From assembly GCA_019429185.1 (NCBI GenBank), contig JAHYJH010000012.1, positions 1-52,231 of the forward strand: a DNA stretch of 52,231 nucleotides. The letters run 5' to 3'. Below, piece by piece: positions 9,194-17,786 of the stretch. A program made the translations under genes and the position numbers. Each line of letters begins with the position of its first letter. Within the stretch, counting starts at the first letter, position 1. The DNA comes from Vicingaceae bacterium. Its GTDB lineage: Bacteria; Bacteroidota; Bacteroidia; Flavobacteriales_E; Vicingaceae. Below the pieces are notes generated by a model. That model was not told where the DNA came from and searched no databases. It saw nothing but the letters and a program-made list of their open reading frames with translations.

Positions 9194-9303
9194 CCGTTGG
9201 AAATAGTGCCTAATCTAAAAAGGGAAATAACCTTTTCAATAGTTGTAATCTCAAAAGGAAACTGTACATTGTGTAGTAAATTCTGTATAAAATTATTTTG
9301 TTC

Positions 9304-9536
9304 GTTACTACTCAGCTACTTATTTTTTTCTCTTTGCCACTGATTCCGATAGCTATCGGAACGCAGATTCACACTCCCGATAGTTATCGGAATTTTTTTC
9401 ACAGATTTTTCAAAGAAAAATCAAATCTGTGTATGTAATCTGCGAAAATTAGTGTTCCGATAGCTATCGGAATCAGTGACACTTTTTTGTTTTTTGTATT
9501 GTCTTTAGACAAGTAATTTAGTGGCTGAGTAGTAAC
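9304..9536. mobile_element. MITE-like element with imperfect terminal inverted repeats
   Basis: The ends GTTACTACTCAGC (9304-9316) and GCTGAGTAGTAAC (9524-9536) are perfect inverted repeats of 13 bases, extended imperfectly for about ten more. Inside are three copies of a CCGATAG(C/T)TATCGG palindrome and an inverted pair (CACTGATTCCGATAGC near 9350 against its complement near 9460-9478). No coding capacity is present. The right end coincides with the point where a radical-SAM gene is cut. A degenerate relative occurs at 120-356. Confidence 0.65.
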
Positions 9537-9712
9537 AAAAACAAGAGCAATGAAGTCTTTCGTAAAAATTTTAATAAAAGCTCTATGCTTAAATCACATT
9601 GATTTGTTGCAATGTTTTTGCTATCTAAAAAGCCTTTTAAGTAAGCAGTTGCAGGATACGAAGTATTGAGCTGAGTAAACGGTGGGGTAATTAACAATAC
9701 TTTCGTTTGCAT
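9518..9712 (-). pseudogene. 5' fragment of a B12-binding radical SAM protein gene
   Basis: The translation starts MQTKVLLITPPFTQLNTSYP, then ATAYLKGFLDSKNI and DLSIELLLKFL: the start of the cobalamin-binding domain in a family of B12-dependent radical SAM proteins widespread in Bacteroidota (normally several hundred residues). After about 55 codons the frame runs into the terminal repeat of the element at 9304-9536 and stops. The CxxxCxxC iron-sulfur motif and everything after it are gone. The fragment begins 16 bases after the mnmE stop and was presumably the last gene of the kdsC-mnmE operon. Confidence 0.68.
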
Positions 9713-9728
9713 GGGGTTAAAGCTAATT

Positions 9729-11117
9729 TTACTTTCCTATGCAAAATTTACTAAATATGGTATCTAACAAATCTTCATTAGATATGATGCCTGATATTAG
9801 CCCTAAGTGATACAGTGCTTGTCGGATATCCATTGCTAAAAAATCTCCAGTAACATTATTGTCTAAGCCTTCCAACACATTAATTAATGCAGCGTTGGCT
9901 TGGGTTAATGATTCAAAATGACGGGCATTTGTAACTACTGCATCATTAGCTTTAATTAATCCTGAATTCACATAATCAAAAAGTTTTTCGGTTATTTCTT
10001 CCATGTTTTTATTCTCTTTGGCTGAGATAAACACAATATTATTAAAGGATTTAAACTTTTGTTTTATTTCTTGTTCATTGCCTATATCCACTTTATTGGC
10101 AATAATGAGTACTAATTTATTTTTATCTTGAATTCTATTTTCAATGGTTGTTAGTTGCAATTGAAGTTGGTTTTGAGAAATAGTTGAAGCATCAACCAAA
10201 AGTAAAACAACTGATGCTTGATCAATTTTTTCGTACGATTTTTTAATTCCTATGCTTTCAATTTCATCTTTAGTTTCTCTAATTCCAGCCGTATCAACAA
10301 AACGGAAATTAATTCCTTTGATGCTAATTTCATCTTCAATGGTATCACGAGTGGTTCCAGCAATTGCCGAAACAATGGCTCTTTCTTCGTTGAGCAACGC
10401 ATTAAGCAAGGTTGATTTTCCCACATTTGGTTCGCCAATAATTGCTACAGGAACGCCTGTTTTTATCACATTACCATAATTAAACGATGCAATTAAACGA
10501 TGAATTTTGTTTTGTAAATTCATTACCAATGCTTTCAAGTCATTTCTGTTGGCAAACTCAACATCTTCTTCGCTAAAATCTAACTCCAATTCTATTAAAG
10601 AAGCAAAGTGTATCAATTCTTCTCTCAATTTACTAATCTCTATACTAAACCCTCCCCGCATTTGATGAATAGCTAATTGGTGAGCTGCTTCAGAAGTAGA
10701 AGCAATTACGTCTGCAACAGCTTCTGCTTGCGACAAATCCATTTTACCATTCATGAATGCTCGAAAGGTAAATTCTCCAGGACCAGCTTGTTTAGCTCCA
10801 TTTTTTAATACTAATTGTAAAACTTGTTGTTGAATGTAAGGCGAACCGTGTGTTGAAATTTCAACGGTGTTTTCGCCTGTATATGATTTTTTATCTTTAA
10901 AAATACTAACCAACACTTCGTCAATAATTTTATTGTTGTTTCTAATTGTTCCAAAATGTATGGTATGAGAAGGTTGTTGCAATAAATCCGTACCATAAAA
11001 AATTTTATTAGCAATAGTAATTGCATCTTTTCCTGACAAACGAATAACAGCTATTGCTCCAATTCCGGGTGGAGTTGCAATGGCACAAATGGTATCGGAA
11101 AGTTGGTTGTGTTGCAT
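9729..11117 (-). CDS. mnmE: tRNA modification GTPase MnmE
   Basis: A 462-residue MnmE, the GTPase that with MnmG installs 5-(carboxymethyl)aminomethyl groups on U34 of tRNAs. Visible parts are the N-terminal formyl-THF-binding domain (DTICAIATPPGIGAIAVIRLSG), a GTPase domain inserted in a helical domain with G1 GEPNVGKST near residue 230, switch GTTRDTIED, DTAGIR and NKVD, and the diagnostic C-terminal CIGK. The length is normal. The gene follows the KdsC-like gene after 10 bases and is translated in the same operon; the truncated radical SAM gene comes next. Confidence 0.97.
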   Translation of the reverse strand: MQHNQLSDTICAIATPPGIGAIAVIRLSGKDAITIANKIFYGTDLLQQPSHTIHFGTIRNNNKIIDEVLVSIFKDKKSYTGENTVEISTHGSPYIQQQVLQLVLKNGAKQAGPGEFTFRAFMNGKMDLSQAEAVADVIASTSEAAHQLAIHQMRGGFSIEISKLREELIHFASLIELELDFSEEDVEFANRNDLKALVMNLQNKIHRLIASFNYGNVIKTGVPVAIIGEPNVGKSTLLNALLNEERAIVSAIAGTTRDTIEDEISIKGINFRFVDTAGIRETKDEIESIGIKKSYEKIDQASVVLLLVDASTISQNQLQLQLTTIENRIQDKNKLVLIIANKVDIGNEQEIKQKFKSFNNIVFISAKENKNMEEITEKLFDYVNSGLIKANDAVVTNARHFESLTQANAALINVLEGLDNNVTGDFLAMDIRQALYHLGLISGIISNEDLLDTIFSKFCIGK

Positions 11118-11127
11118 TTTCTATTTT

Positions 11128-11628
11128 TTATATCCAATCACCATTGCAGCGTAATACTTGTTCAACAATATCTCTAACACAGCCTTCACCCCCATTTTTA
11201 TCTGAAATATAATGAGTAATTTCTTTTATTTCAATTGCTGCATTTTTAGGGCAAGTTGCAACACCGCACAATTTCATAACTTCATAATCAGGAATATCAT
11301 CACCCATATATAAAATTTGTTCTTTTTTTATATTTTTTTGATTAATGTAATCATTAAAAATAGCCACCTTATCATGTGCTTTAAGGAAAACATCTGTAAT
11401 TCCTAATCCATTTAAACGCAAACGAACAGCTTCCGAACTTCCTCCTGAAATAACACAAATAGTATATCCTTTTTTAACAGCGTGTTGCAGAGCAAAACCA
11501 TCTTTATTGTTCATTATTCGTGCTTGATCTCCATTAGAAAGCAACAACACAGACCCATCGGTTAAAACACCATCCACATCAAAAACAAAAGTGTTGATAT
11601 TGGGGAGAAGTTCTTTAAAATTTGCCAT
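11128..11628 (-). CDS. kdsC: KdsC-type HAD phosphatase (3-deoxy-D-manno-octulosonate 8-phosphate phosphatase)
   Basis: 166 residues, the size of the cap-less HAD subfamily C0 that forms KdsC tetramers. The nucleophile motif is FDVDGVLTDG with Asp17 and Asp19. It is followed by NNKDGFALQHAVKKGY, then VISGGSS, KAHDK and the last motif YMGDDIPDYEVM. KdsC removes phosphate from Kdo-8-phosphate during lipid A core synthesis. Specificity within this family (Kdo versus related nonulosonate phosphates) cannot be settled from sequence alone, and no kdsA or kdsB adjoins. It is the first gene of the mnmE operon. Confidence 0.88.
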   Translation of the reverse strand: MANFKELLPNINTFVFDVDGVLTDGSVLLLSNGDQARIMNNKDGFALQHAVKKGYTICVISGGSSEAVRLRLNGLGITDVFLKAHDKVAIFNDYINQKNIKKEQILYMGDDIPDYEVMKLCGVATCPKNAAIEIKEITHYISDKNGGEGCVRDIVEQVLRCNGDWI

Positions 11629-11702
11629 ATTTTTTTTGTCAAAGTTACAAAATCCTATTTCATTATGTATAGATTAAAATTTCTATTGTATTTTTACCAA
11701 CA

Positions 11703-12419
11703 ATGGACAAAATAGGAATTTCAACCACGCAAAATGTTACTATTGAATATACCATTGCCAGTATTGGCGATAGAATATTAGCTGCTATTTTAGATTATTT
11801 ATTGTTTCTTGTTTATTTTACAATTATTGGTTATATAATTAGTGAAATAGGTGGTTTAAAGAACAATGCATACCTATCAATGGTGTTATTTTTACCTGTT
11901 TTTTTTTATGATTTGTATTGCGAACTTTTTTTTAATGGTCAAAGTTTAGGGAAATACGTCATGAAAATTAAAGTAGTTAAAATAGATGGTTCACAACCAA
12001 ACTTGGGTAGTTATTTACTTCGATGGATTTTCAGGCTAATCGAAGGGGTTGTTTTCTTTTGGGGTTTAGTGGGTTTATTTACCATTTTAATCAATGGAAA
12101 AGGGCAGCGTTTGGGAGATATTGCTGCTAAAACAGCTGTAATTAAAATTGGAAAAAAAATTGCATTGCAAGACACTATCTATAAAAAAGTGGAAACCGAC
12201 TACAATGTTGTTTTTAGAGAAGTAGAAAACCTTTCAGAAAAAGATATTACTATTATTTCCGAAATTTTTAACTATGCACTAAAAGAGGGAAAGTTTGATG
12301 TTATCAATCAATTGGCTGATAAAACCAAAACTACATTAAACATTAAAACTGATTTAAAAAGTATTGCTTTTTTAGAAACTATTATTAAAGATTTTACGCA
12401 TTTGCATTTTAATGAATAA
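11703..12419 (+). CDS. RDD family membrane protein
   Basis: 238 residues with an RDD domain: the name-giving Arg and Asp residues are visible in SIGDRILAAILDYL, followed by three or four membrane helices up to about residue 150 and GQRLGDIAAKTAVIK near the end of the domain. The C-terminal 85 residues are a soluble, charged helical extension. RDD proteins are of uncertain function; some have been linked to ion or solute transport. The gene is divergent from kdsC (74 bases) and convergent with rng (21 bases), so it is probably monocistronic. Confidence 0.85.
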   Translation: MDKIGISTTQNVTIEYTIASIGDRILAAILDYLLFLVYFTIIGYIISEIGGLKNNAYLSMVLFLPVFFYDLYCELFFNGQSLGKYVMKIKVVKIDGSQPNLGSYLLRWIFRLIEGVVFFWGLVGLFTILINGKGQRLGDIAAKTAVIKIGKKIALQDTIYKKVETDYNVVFREVENLSEKDITIISEIFNYALKEGKFDVINQLADKTKTTLNIKTDLKSIAFLETIIKDFTHLHFNE

Positions 12420-12440
12420 AGCAAAAATTTATCTTAGAAA

Positions 12441-14000
12441 TTATTTATGAATTTCTTCTCCCTTTTCATCAAAAAAGTGATATTCTAAAAAGCTATAAGC
12501 AGATGAAGGCAATACATCAATAGTTGCTTTATATTTAGTTTGCCATTGTTTTCTTAAAGAAGAAAGTAGCCCAATTCGTTTGTTGATAAACGCTTCAACA
12601 AAAGGGTGTGTGTTTATGGTAATTTTTTTTATGTTTAATTGTTGGGCTATGTATCTTAAATTATTTTCTACTTCGTCAACTAATAAAACGGTAGAGTGGA
12701 CTTCTCCATTTCCACCACAACAAGGACATTTTTCGGCAGTTTTAATTTCCATTTCTGGACGGACTCGCTGACGAGTAATTTGAATAAGACCGAATTTACT
12801 GGGAGGCAAGATGTTATGTTTTGCTCTATCGTGCATCATAAATTCTTGCATTTTTTCAAAAAGTAATTTTCTGTTAGCAGCCTCTCTCATGTCAATAAAA
12901 TCAACAACAACAATTCCTCCCATATCTCTCAAACGCAATTGGCGTGCAATTTCTTCAGCAGCTTCAATGTTTACCTCTAAGGCATTTTCTTCTTGTGTTT
13001 TATCTTTTTTCTTACCCCGTTGTCCGCTATTTACATCAATTACGTGCAATGCTTCGGTATGTTCAATAATTAGGTAAACACCTGTTTTTAAAGTAACATT
13101 TTTTCCAAAAAGCGATTTGATTTGACGTTCTATTCCGAAATGTTCAAAAATGTGTGTTTTTCCTGTATAATGTTTAATGATTTTTTCTTTGTCGGGAGCA
13201 ATGGTTATAAGATAAGATTTAATCTCATTGTAAAGTGCTTCATCATTGATATGAATATTGCTAAAATCTTTACTTAGTAAATCTCTTAACAAGGAGGACG
13301 TTCTATCAATTTCGCCTAAAATCTTTTTTGGTGCTTTAGCATCCTTAAGTGCATTGTAGCAATTTTCCCATCGTTGCTCTAACTCATTCATGTCAGCATG
13401 CAAATCAGCTACTTTTTTATTTTTTGCAACAGTTCTTATGATTACCCCAAAACCCTTTGGTTTAATACTTTTAATCAGGCGAATGAGGCGTTCCCGCTCT
13501 TCTTCGTCTTTTATTTTTTGGGAAACAGATACTTTATTGGAAAAAGGAACTAATACAATATATCTTCCTGCAAGAGAAATTTCAGAGCTTAGTCGAGGTC
13601 CTTTGGTAGAAATTGGTTCTTTTGCTATTTGAACCAATATTTGATCTGATGATTTAAGTGTTTTTTCAATTTTGCCTGTTTTTTCAATTTCAGGTTCAAA
13701 AGCAAAGTCTAGTTGTGAGGAGTTTATTTGCTTGTTTAGTACTCCTTTGGTAAATTTCGCAAACGAATTAAACTTTGCTCCAAGATCTAAATAGTGCAAA
13801 AAGGCATCCTTTTCGTAACCTACATCAACGAAAGTTGCATTTAATCCTGGCATAATTTTTTTAACTCTGCCAAGATAAATATCTCCTACTGAAAAATTAT
13901 TATTGGTTTTCTCCCTATGTAATTCTACTAATTTACTATCTTGAAGAATGGCTATAACAACCTCATTAGGCGAAGAATTGATAACTAATTCTACACTCAT
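12441..14000 (-). CDS. rng: ribonuclease G/E family protein
   Basis: A 519-residue RNase E/G-type endoribonuclease, of RNase G length without the RNase E C-terminal scaffold. It has an S1 domain (about 36-130, DIYLGRVKKIMPGLNATFVD), a 5'-sensor/RNase H-like region, and the DNase I-like catalytic part with DVNSGQRG and VVVDFIDM carrying the metal-binding aspartates. The zinc-link is CPCCGGNG in place of the canonical CPxC. Its role is 5'-monophosphate-stimulated cleavage of rRNA precursors and mRNAs. It is followed in the opposite direction by the RDD gene and preceded by a small ribosomal protein gene and a hairpin. Confidence 0.95.
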   Translation of the reverse strand: MSVELVINSSPNEVVIAILQDSKLVELHREKTNNNFSVGDIYLGRVKKIMPGLNATFVDVGYEKDAFLHYLDLGAKFNSFAKFTKGVLNKQINSSQLDFAFEPEIEKTGKIEKTLKSSDQILVQIAKEPISTKGPRLSSEISLAGRYIVLVPFSNKVSVSQKIKDEEERERLIRLIKSIKPKGFGVIIRTVAKNKKVADLHADMNELEQRWENCYNALKDAKAPKKILGEIDRTSSLLRDLLSKDFSNIHINDEALYNEIKSYLITIAPDKEKIIKHYTGKTHIFEHFGIERQIKSLFGKNVTLKTGVYLIIEHTEALHVIDVNSGQRGKKKDKTQEENALEVNIEAAEEIARQLRLRDMGGIVVVDFIDMREAANRKLLFEKMQEFMMHDRAKHNILPPSKFGLIQITRQRVRPEMEIKTAEKCPCCGGNGEVHSTVLLVDEVENNLRYIAQQLNIKKITINTHPFVEAFINKRIGLLSSLRKQWQTKYKATIDVLPSSAYSFLEYHFFDEKGEEIHK

Positions 14001-14090
14001 TTAATTTCCTTTTCTAAAGTAACTGCTTATAAGAAATTGTTTTTTTTATAAAAACAACAGACCTTTTACATAATAAAACATCAAATAACA

Positions 14091-14124
14091 ACAAAACTAG
14101 TAACCAATAGGAAACTAGTTTTGT
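14091..14124 (-). terminator. Rho-independent terminator after the 29-codon gene
   Basis: An 11-base perfect inverted repeat, ACAAAACTAGT / ACTAGTTTTGT, surrounds a 12-base loop. On the minus strand it ends in TTTTGTTG, giving a stem followed by a short U-rich tract. It lies 60 bases beyond the stop of the bS22-like gene and before rng. Confidence 0.5.
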
Positions 14125-14184
14125 CAGCTTATTCTATATTAAATAAAAGTGTGAACAGACAAGTTGATAAAAAAATAAAATCAA

Positions 14185-14274
14185 TTATTTTTTCTTATGT
14201 CTATTTTTTCTAAGCCTTTTCTTACGCTTGTGCGTAGCCATTTTATGTCTTTTTCTTTTTTTACCGCTTGGCAT
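14185..14274 (-). CDS. very small basic ribosomal protein (bS22 / AURKAIP1-COX24-like)
   Basis: A 29-residue frame encodes MPSGKKRKRHKMATHKRKKR followed by LRKNRHKKK, about 70% Lys, Arg and His. Identical-looking peptides are annotated in Bacteroidota as AURKAIP1/COX24 domain proteins; mycobacterial members of the same domain are the ribosomal protein bS22 of the small subunit. The product probably sits in the 30S ribosome. The gene lies between HU and rng on the same strand, 62 bases after HU, with a hairpin downstream. It is short enough to be missed by most gene callers. The ribosomal role is by homology. Confidence 0.85.
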   Translation of the reverse strand: MPSGKKRKRHKMATHKRKKRLRKNRHKKK

Positions 14275-14336
14275 AATCTTTTTTATTTATATGTTGATAT
14301 ATTTTAATTCTGTGGCAAAGATATACTAAAAAAAGA

Positions 14337-14621
14337 TTATTTCACATTTTTTTTCACTTTCTCTACAAAAGATTTAGCTGGTTTAAAAGATGGTATATTA
14401 TGAGCAGGAATAATAATAGTTGTATTTTTAGAAATATTTCTACCTGTTTTTTCAGCTCTTCTTTTCACTACGAAACTTCCAAAACCTCTCAAATACACAT
14501 TATCACCTTCTTCTAAAGATTTTCTCACGGTTTTCATGAATTCTTCAACTGTAGTTTGAACTGTTAATTTTTCGATTCCTGTTTTTTCAGAAATTTTTGC
14601 TACGATATCTGCTTTTGTCAT
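14337..14621 (-). CDS. HU family DNA-binding protein
   Basis: 94 residues, the normal HU/IHF length. It begins TKADIVAKISEKTGIEKLTV and contains the DNA-binding arm region FGSFVVKRRAEKTGRNISK followed by IPAHNIPSFKPAK, the signature of the family. It bends and compacts DNA as a dimer. It is the upstream neighbour of the bS22-like gene on the same strand and may be co-transcribed with it. A proper assignment to HU-alpha, HU-beta or IHF is not possible from the sequence. Confidence 0.95.
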   Translation of the reverse strand: MTKADIVAKISEKTGIEKLTVQTTVEEFMKTVRKSLEEGDNVYLRGFGSFVVKRRAEKTGRNISKNTTIIIPAHNIPSFKPAKSFVEKVKKNVK

Positions 14622-14848
14622 TTTTTTGAATTTTTTAACTTATTAATAATTAATTTGTTTCGACTGCAAATATAATAGTTTAACTTAATTTAAAACAAGT
14701 AGTTAAAAGATTTTAGCTAAATTAAGGGAAACTATCGACTAATGAGCAATATAACCTTTCATAATTAGTTGCATCACTAAGTTACTGCATATTAATCTTC
14801 ATTTCTTTTCCCTAATTTTGGCTAAAATAAAGCCCAAATTTAAAAATA

Positions 14849-15919
14849 ATGAATTTTTCCGAGCAATTAATTGAATGGTATGATCAAAACAAGCGAGATT
14901 TGCCATGGAGAAATACAAAAAATCCTTATAAAATTTGGCTTTCAGAAATAATACTTCAACAAACTAGAGTTAATCAAGGTTGGAGTTATTATACTAAATT
15001 CATTAATCAATTCCCAACTATAATTGATTTGGCTAATGCAACTGAAGAAAAAGTGTTGAAGCTTTGGCAAGGATTAGGTTATTACTCCAGAGCTAGGAAC
15101 TTACATTTTACTGCCAAACACGTTGCTTTTAATTTAAATGGAATTTTCCCAACAGATTATAACGAAATTTTAAAATTAAAAGGTGTTGGCGAATACACTG
15201 CTGCGGCAATTTCTTCTTTTGCCTATAATCAACCTTTTCCTGTTGTGGATGGAAACGTATTCAGAGTACTCACTCGAATTTTTGGTGTTGAAATTCCAAT
15301 TGATAGCAATGAAGGAAAAAAAGCTATTTACTCATTAGCTAATGAATTAATAGATAGCAAACGTCCTTTACTTTTCAATCAGGCAATTATGGAATTTGGT
15401 GCTTTGCAATGTATTCCTAAAAGTCCATCTTGCCAAAGCTGTATTTTCAATCAAAACTGCTATGCTTCTATAAATAATAGGGTTACGCTCTTTCCTATTA
15501 AGCAAAATAAAATCAAACAACGCTTTCGATATTTTAATTATTTAGTTTTTATTTCAGAAAGAAATTCAACACTTTTACATAAACGAATTGAAAATGACAT
15601 TTGGAAAAATTTATATGACTTTCCTCTTGTAGAAACCGAAAAACCTATTGAAAACATTGAAACACTCATACTTCATTCTGATTTCCAAAAATTTAAAACC
15701 TGGCTTCAAACCTTCTCTTTTATAAAAAAATCTTTACCAATTAAACACGTTTTAAGTCATCAAAAAATTATGGCTACTTTTTGGTTAATTAACACTTCTG
15801 CTATTTCAAAAATTAAAAAAAATTATACCGAAATTAACTTTGATGATATAAAAAATTATCCAGTTCCAGTGCTTATAGAAAATTATGTAACATCATTTAA
15901 GGAATTAGAAAAAAAATAA
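14849..15919 (+). CDS. mutY: A/G-specific adenine glycosylase
   Basis: 356 residues of MutY, which removes adenine mispaired with 8-oxoguanine. The HhH-GPD domain carries Glu33 (LSEIILQQTRV) and the helix-hairpin-helix LKGVGEYTAAAISSF with catalytic Asp134 in VVDGNVFRV. An iron-sulfur cluster loop has the spacing C-x6-C-x2-C-x5-C (CIPKSPSCQSCIFNQNC). The C-terminal NUDIX-like domain that recognises 8-oxoG occupies about residues 230-350. It heads the mutY-ssb-gldE block conserved in Flavobacteria, with ssb 47 bases downstream. Confidence 0.96.
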   Translation: MNFSEQLIEWYDQNKRDLPWRNTKNPYKIWLSEIILQQTRVNQGWSYYTKFINQFPTIIDLANATEEKVLKLWQGLGYYSRARNLHFTAKHVAFNLNGIFPTDYNEILKLKGVGEYTAAAISSFAYNQPFPVVDGNVFRVLTRIFGVEIPIDSNEGKKAIYSLANELIDSKRPLLFNQAIMEFGALQCIPKSPSCQSCIFNQNCYASINNRVTLFPIKQNKIKQRFRYFNYLVFISERNSTLLHKRIENDIWKNLYDFPLVETEKPIENIETLILHSDFQKFKTWLQTFSFIKKSLPIKHVLSHQKIMATFWLINTSAISKIKKNYTEINFDDIKNYPVPVLIENYVTSFKELEKK

Positions 15920-15966
15920 ATTAAAAAAATTCTTACATTTGAATAAATTTTTAAAAGAAAGAAATT

Positions 15967-16395
15967 ATGGCTGGAATTAATAAAGTTATTTTAGTAGGTA
16001 ATTTAGGTAAAGATCCAGAAGTTAGATATTTAGAAGGAGGAACTGCTGTAGCAAATTTCTCACTGGCTACTTCAGAGAGTTATACGGATAAAAATACCAA
16101 TGAAAGAAAAACAATTACCGAATGGCACAATGTAGTTTTTTGGAGAGGTTTGGCCGAAGTTGCTGAAAAATACCTCAAAAAAGGAAATCAGGTTTATATT
16201 GAAGGGAAATTAAGAACCAGAAAATGGCAGGATAAAGATGGTGTTGACCGATATACAACTGAAATTGTTGGCGAAACAATGCAAATGCTAGGAAGAAAAG
16301 AAAGCACTCCTTCTTCACAACAAAATCAAACTGATTCTGCATCTTCTCCTGAAATTGAAAAAGAAGATACACAAGCTGATGATTTACCATTTTAA
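15967..16395 (+). CDS. ssb: single-stranded DNA-binding protein
   Basis: 142 residues with an OB fold ([50 protein letters not shown]), a short Gln/Ser-rich linker and the acidic tail ending DDLPF, which docks partner repair proteins. It coats single-stranded DNA in replication and repair. A -7-like TACATTTG lies at 15934-15941, 25 bases before the ATG, without a convincing -33 element, so it may also be read from the mutY promoter. Confidence 0.97.
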   Translation: MAGINKVILVGNLGKDPEVRYLEGGTAVANFSLATSESYTDKNTNERKTITEWHNVVFWRGLAEVAEKYLKKGNQVYIEGKLRTRKWQDKDGVDRYTTEIVGETMQMLGRKESTPSSQQNQTDSASSPEIEKEDTQADDLPF

Positions 16396-16417
16396 CACTT
16401 AAATTTTATTTTACACC

Positions 16418-17749
16418 TTGGACGATCCTCTACCGACCCTGCGAATGGGTAGTTTATTATTAAATGTATTCAACTCAATTAATGTAACAATTTTAATTGA
16501 GTTGTTAGTTATTCTTATTCTTCTTGTATTTTCTGGACTTATATCAGGTTCTGAAATTGCTTTCTTTTCGCTAACCCCATCAGAGTTAAATAAAATTAGT
16601 CACTCTAAATCAAAAACCAATCAGTTAATTAATAAATTATTGAGCAATCAAAAGCAATTATTAGCAACCATCTTAATTTCTAATAACTTAATTAACATCG
16701 CTCTCATTATTATTACAACTCATTTTGCAAACAATCTTATTAATTTTTCCTTACTTCATCCATTAGTAGCTTTCATTACTCAAGTAATTGGAATAACCTT
16801 TATTATTCTATTGTTTGGAGAAGTGATTCCTAAAATTTATGCGACCAAAAATGCACACAAACTAGCTAAAATGATGATTTTTCCTCTAAATGTTTTTTCT
16901 TTTTTTGTTTTTCCATTAAGTTACTTGTTAATTAAATTTTCTAGCATAATAGATAAACACATCAAACAAAGAGGTTTAAATGTTACGGTTGAAGATCTTT
17001 CTCATGCGTTAGACTTAACTTCCGACATTCCAGAAAATCAAGATGAACATCGTATTTTAAAAGGGATAGTGAAGTTTGGAGAAACAAGTGTTAAACAAAT
17101 TATGACTGCAAGAGTTGATGTTGTTGCTCTAGATAAAAACCTTCCTTACACTACTGTAATTAATACCATTATAGATTCTGGATATTCTCGAATACCTGTT
17201 TATGAAAATTCATTTGACACCATAATTGGTATTATTTATATTAAAGATTTATTGGCTCACATTAAAGAAAATGACAATTTTGAATGGATAAAGCTAGTAA
17301 GACCTCCTTTTTTTGTTCCTGAAAATAAAAAATTAGATGATTTATTAAGTGAATTTCAAGAAATGAAAATGCACCTTGCTATTGTGGTTGATGAATATGG
17401 TGGCACATCTGGAATTGTTTCTTTAGAAGATATTTTAGAAGAAATTGTTGGTGAAATTAGCGATGAGTTTGATGATGAATACATTAGTTACTCAAAATTA
17501 GATGAAAACAACTTTATATTTGATGGAAAAACTCCTCTAAATGATGTGTTTAAAATAATTAATAGTGATAGTGATGCTTTCTTTGGCAATGAAAAAGTTG
17601 ACGCTGAAACATTGGCTGGATTAGTAATTGAAATAGCCGAAAAAATTCCTCAAAAAAATGAAAAAATAACCTACAAAAACCTTCATTTCACTGTTGAAGC
17701 TTCCGATAAAAGAAGGGTGAAAAGAGTAAAACTTACTATTTTAAGGTAA
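16418..17749 (+). CDS. gldE: gliding motility-associated protein GldE (CNNM/CBS/CorC family)
   Basis: 443 residues: a DUF21/CNNM membrane domain (about 20-190), two CBS domains (about 205-330: MTARVDVVALD and RIPVYENSFD; FQEMKMHLAIVVDEYGGT) and a CorC_HlyC transporter-associated domain at the end. This is the HlyC/CorC family, and its position directly after mutY-ssb is where GldE sits in Flavobacteria. GldE is linked to gliding/type IX secretion genes. The gldD gene that usually follows is absent here: a minus-strand gene ends 37 bases downstream. The start is TTG at 16418 (giving an acidic DDP N-terminus) or ATG at 16445. Confidence 0.85.
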   Translation: MDDPLPTLRMGSLLLNVFNSINVTILIELLVILILLVFSGLISGSEIAFFSLTPSELNKISHSKSKTNQLINKLLSNQKQLLATILISNNLINIALIIITTHFANNLINFSLLHPLVAFITQVIGITFIILLFGEVIPKIYATKNAHKLAKMMIFPLNVFSFFVFPLSYLLIKFSSIIDKHIKQRGLNVTVEDLSHALDLTSDIPENQDEHRILKGIVKFGETSVKQIMTARVDVVALDKNLPYTTVINTIIDSGYSRIPVYENSFDTIIGIIYIKDLLAHIKENDNFEWIKLVRPPFFVPENKKLDDLLSEFQEMKMHLAIVVDEYGGTSGIVSLEDILEEIVGEISDEFDDEYISYSKLDENNFIFDGKTPLNDVFKIINSDSDAFFGNEKVDAETLAGLVIEIAEKIPQKNEKITYKNLHFTVEASDKRRVKRVKLTILR

Positions 17750-17786
17750 TTACATTTTTCTATTAAGGAGCTGTTAAACACCTTCT

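Noticed and set aside
9304-9536. The MITE-like stretch as a CRISPR array or a riboswitch
   Set aside because: The palindromes are irregularly spaced, there are no spacers, and no riboswitch motif is recognised; terminal inverted repeats explain it better.
12811-13077. Open frames opposite to rng and other genes (for example here, and 10218-10479, 31378-31581, 42268-42456)
   Set aside because: They are antisense shadows of well-supported genes, with no recognisable domain or independent start signals.
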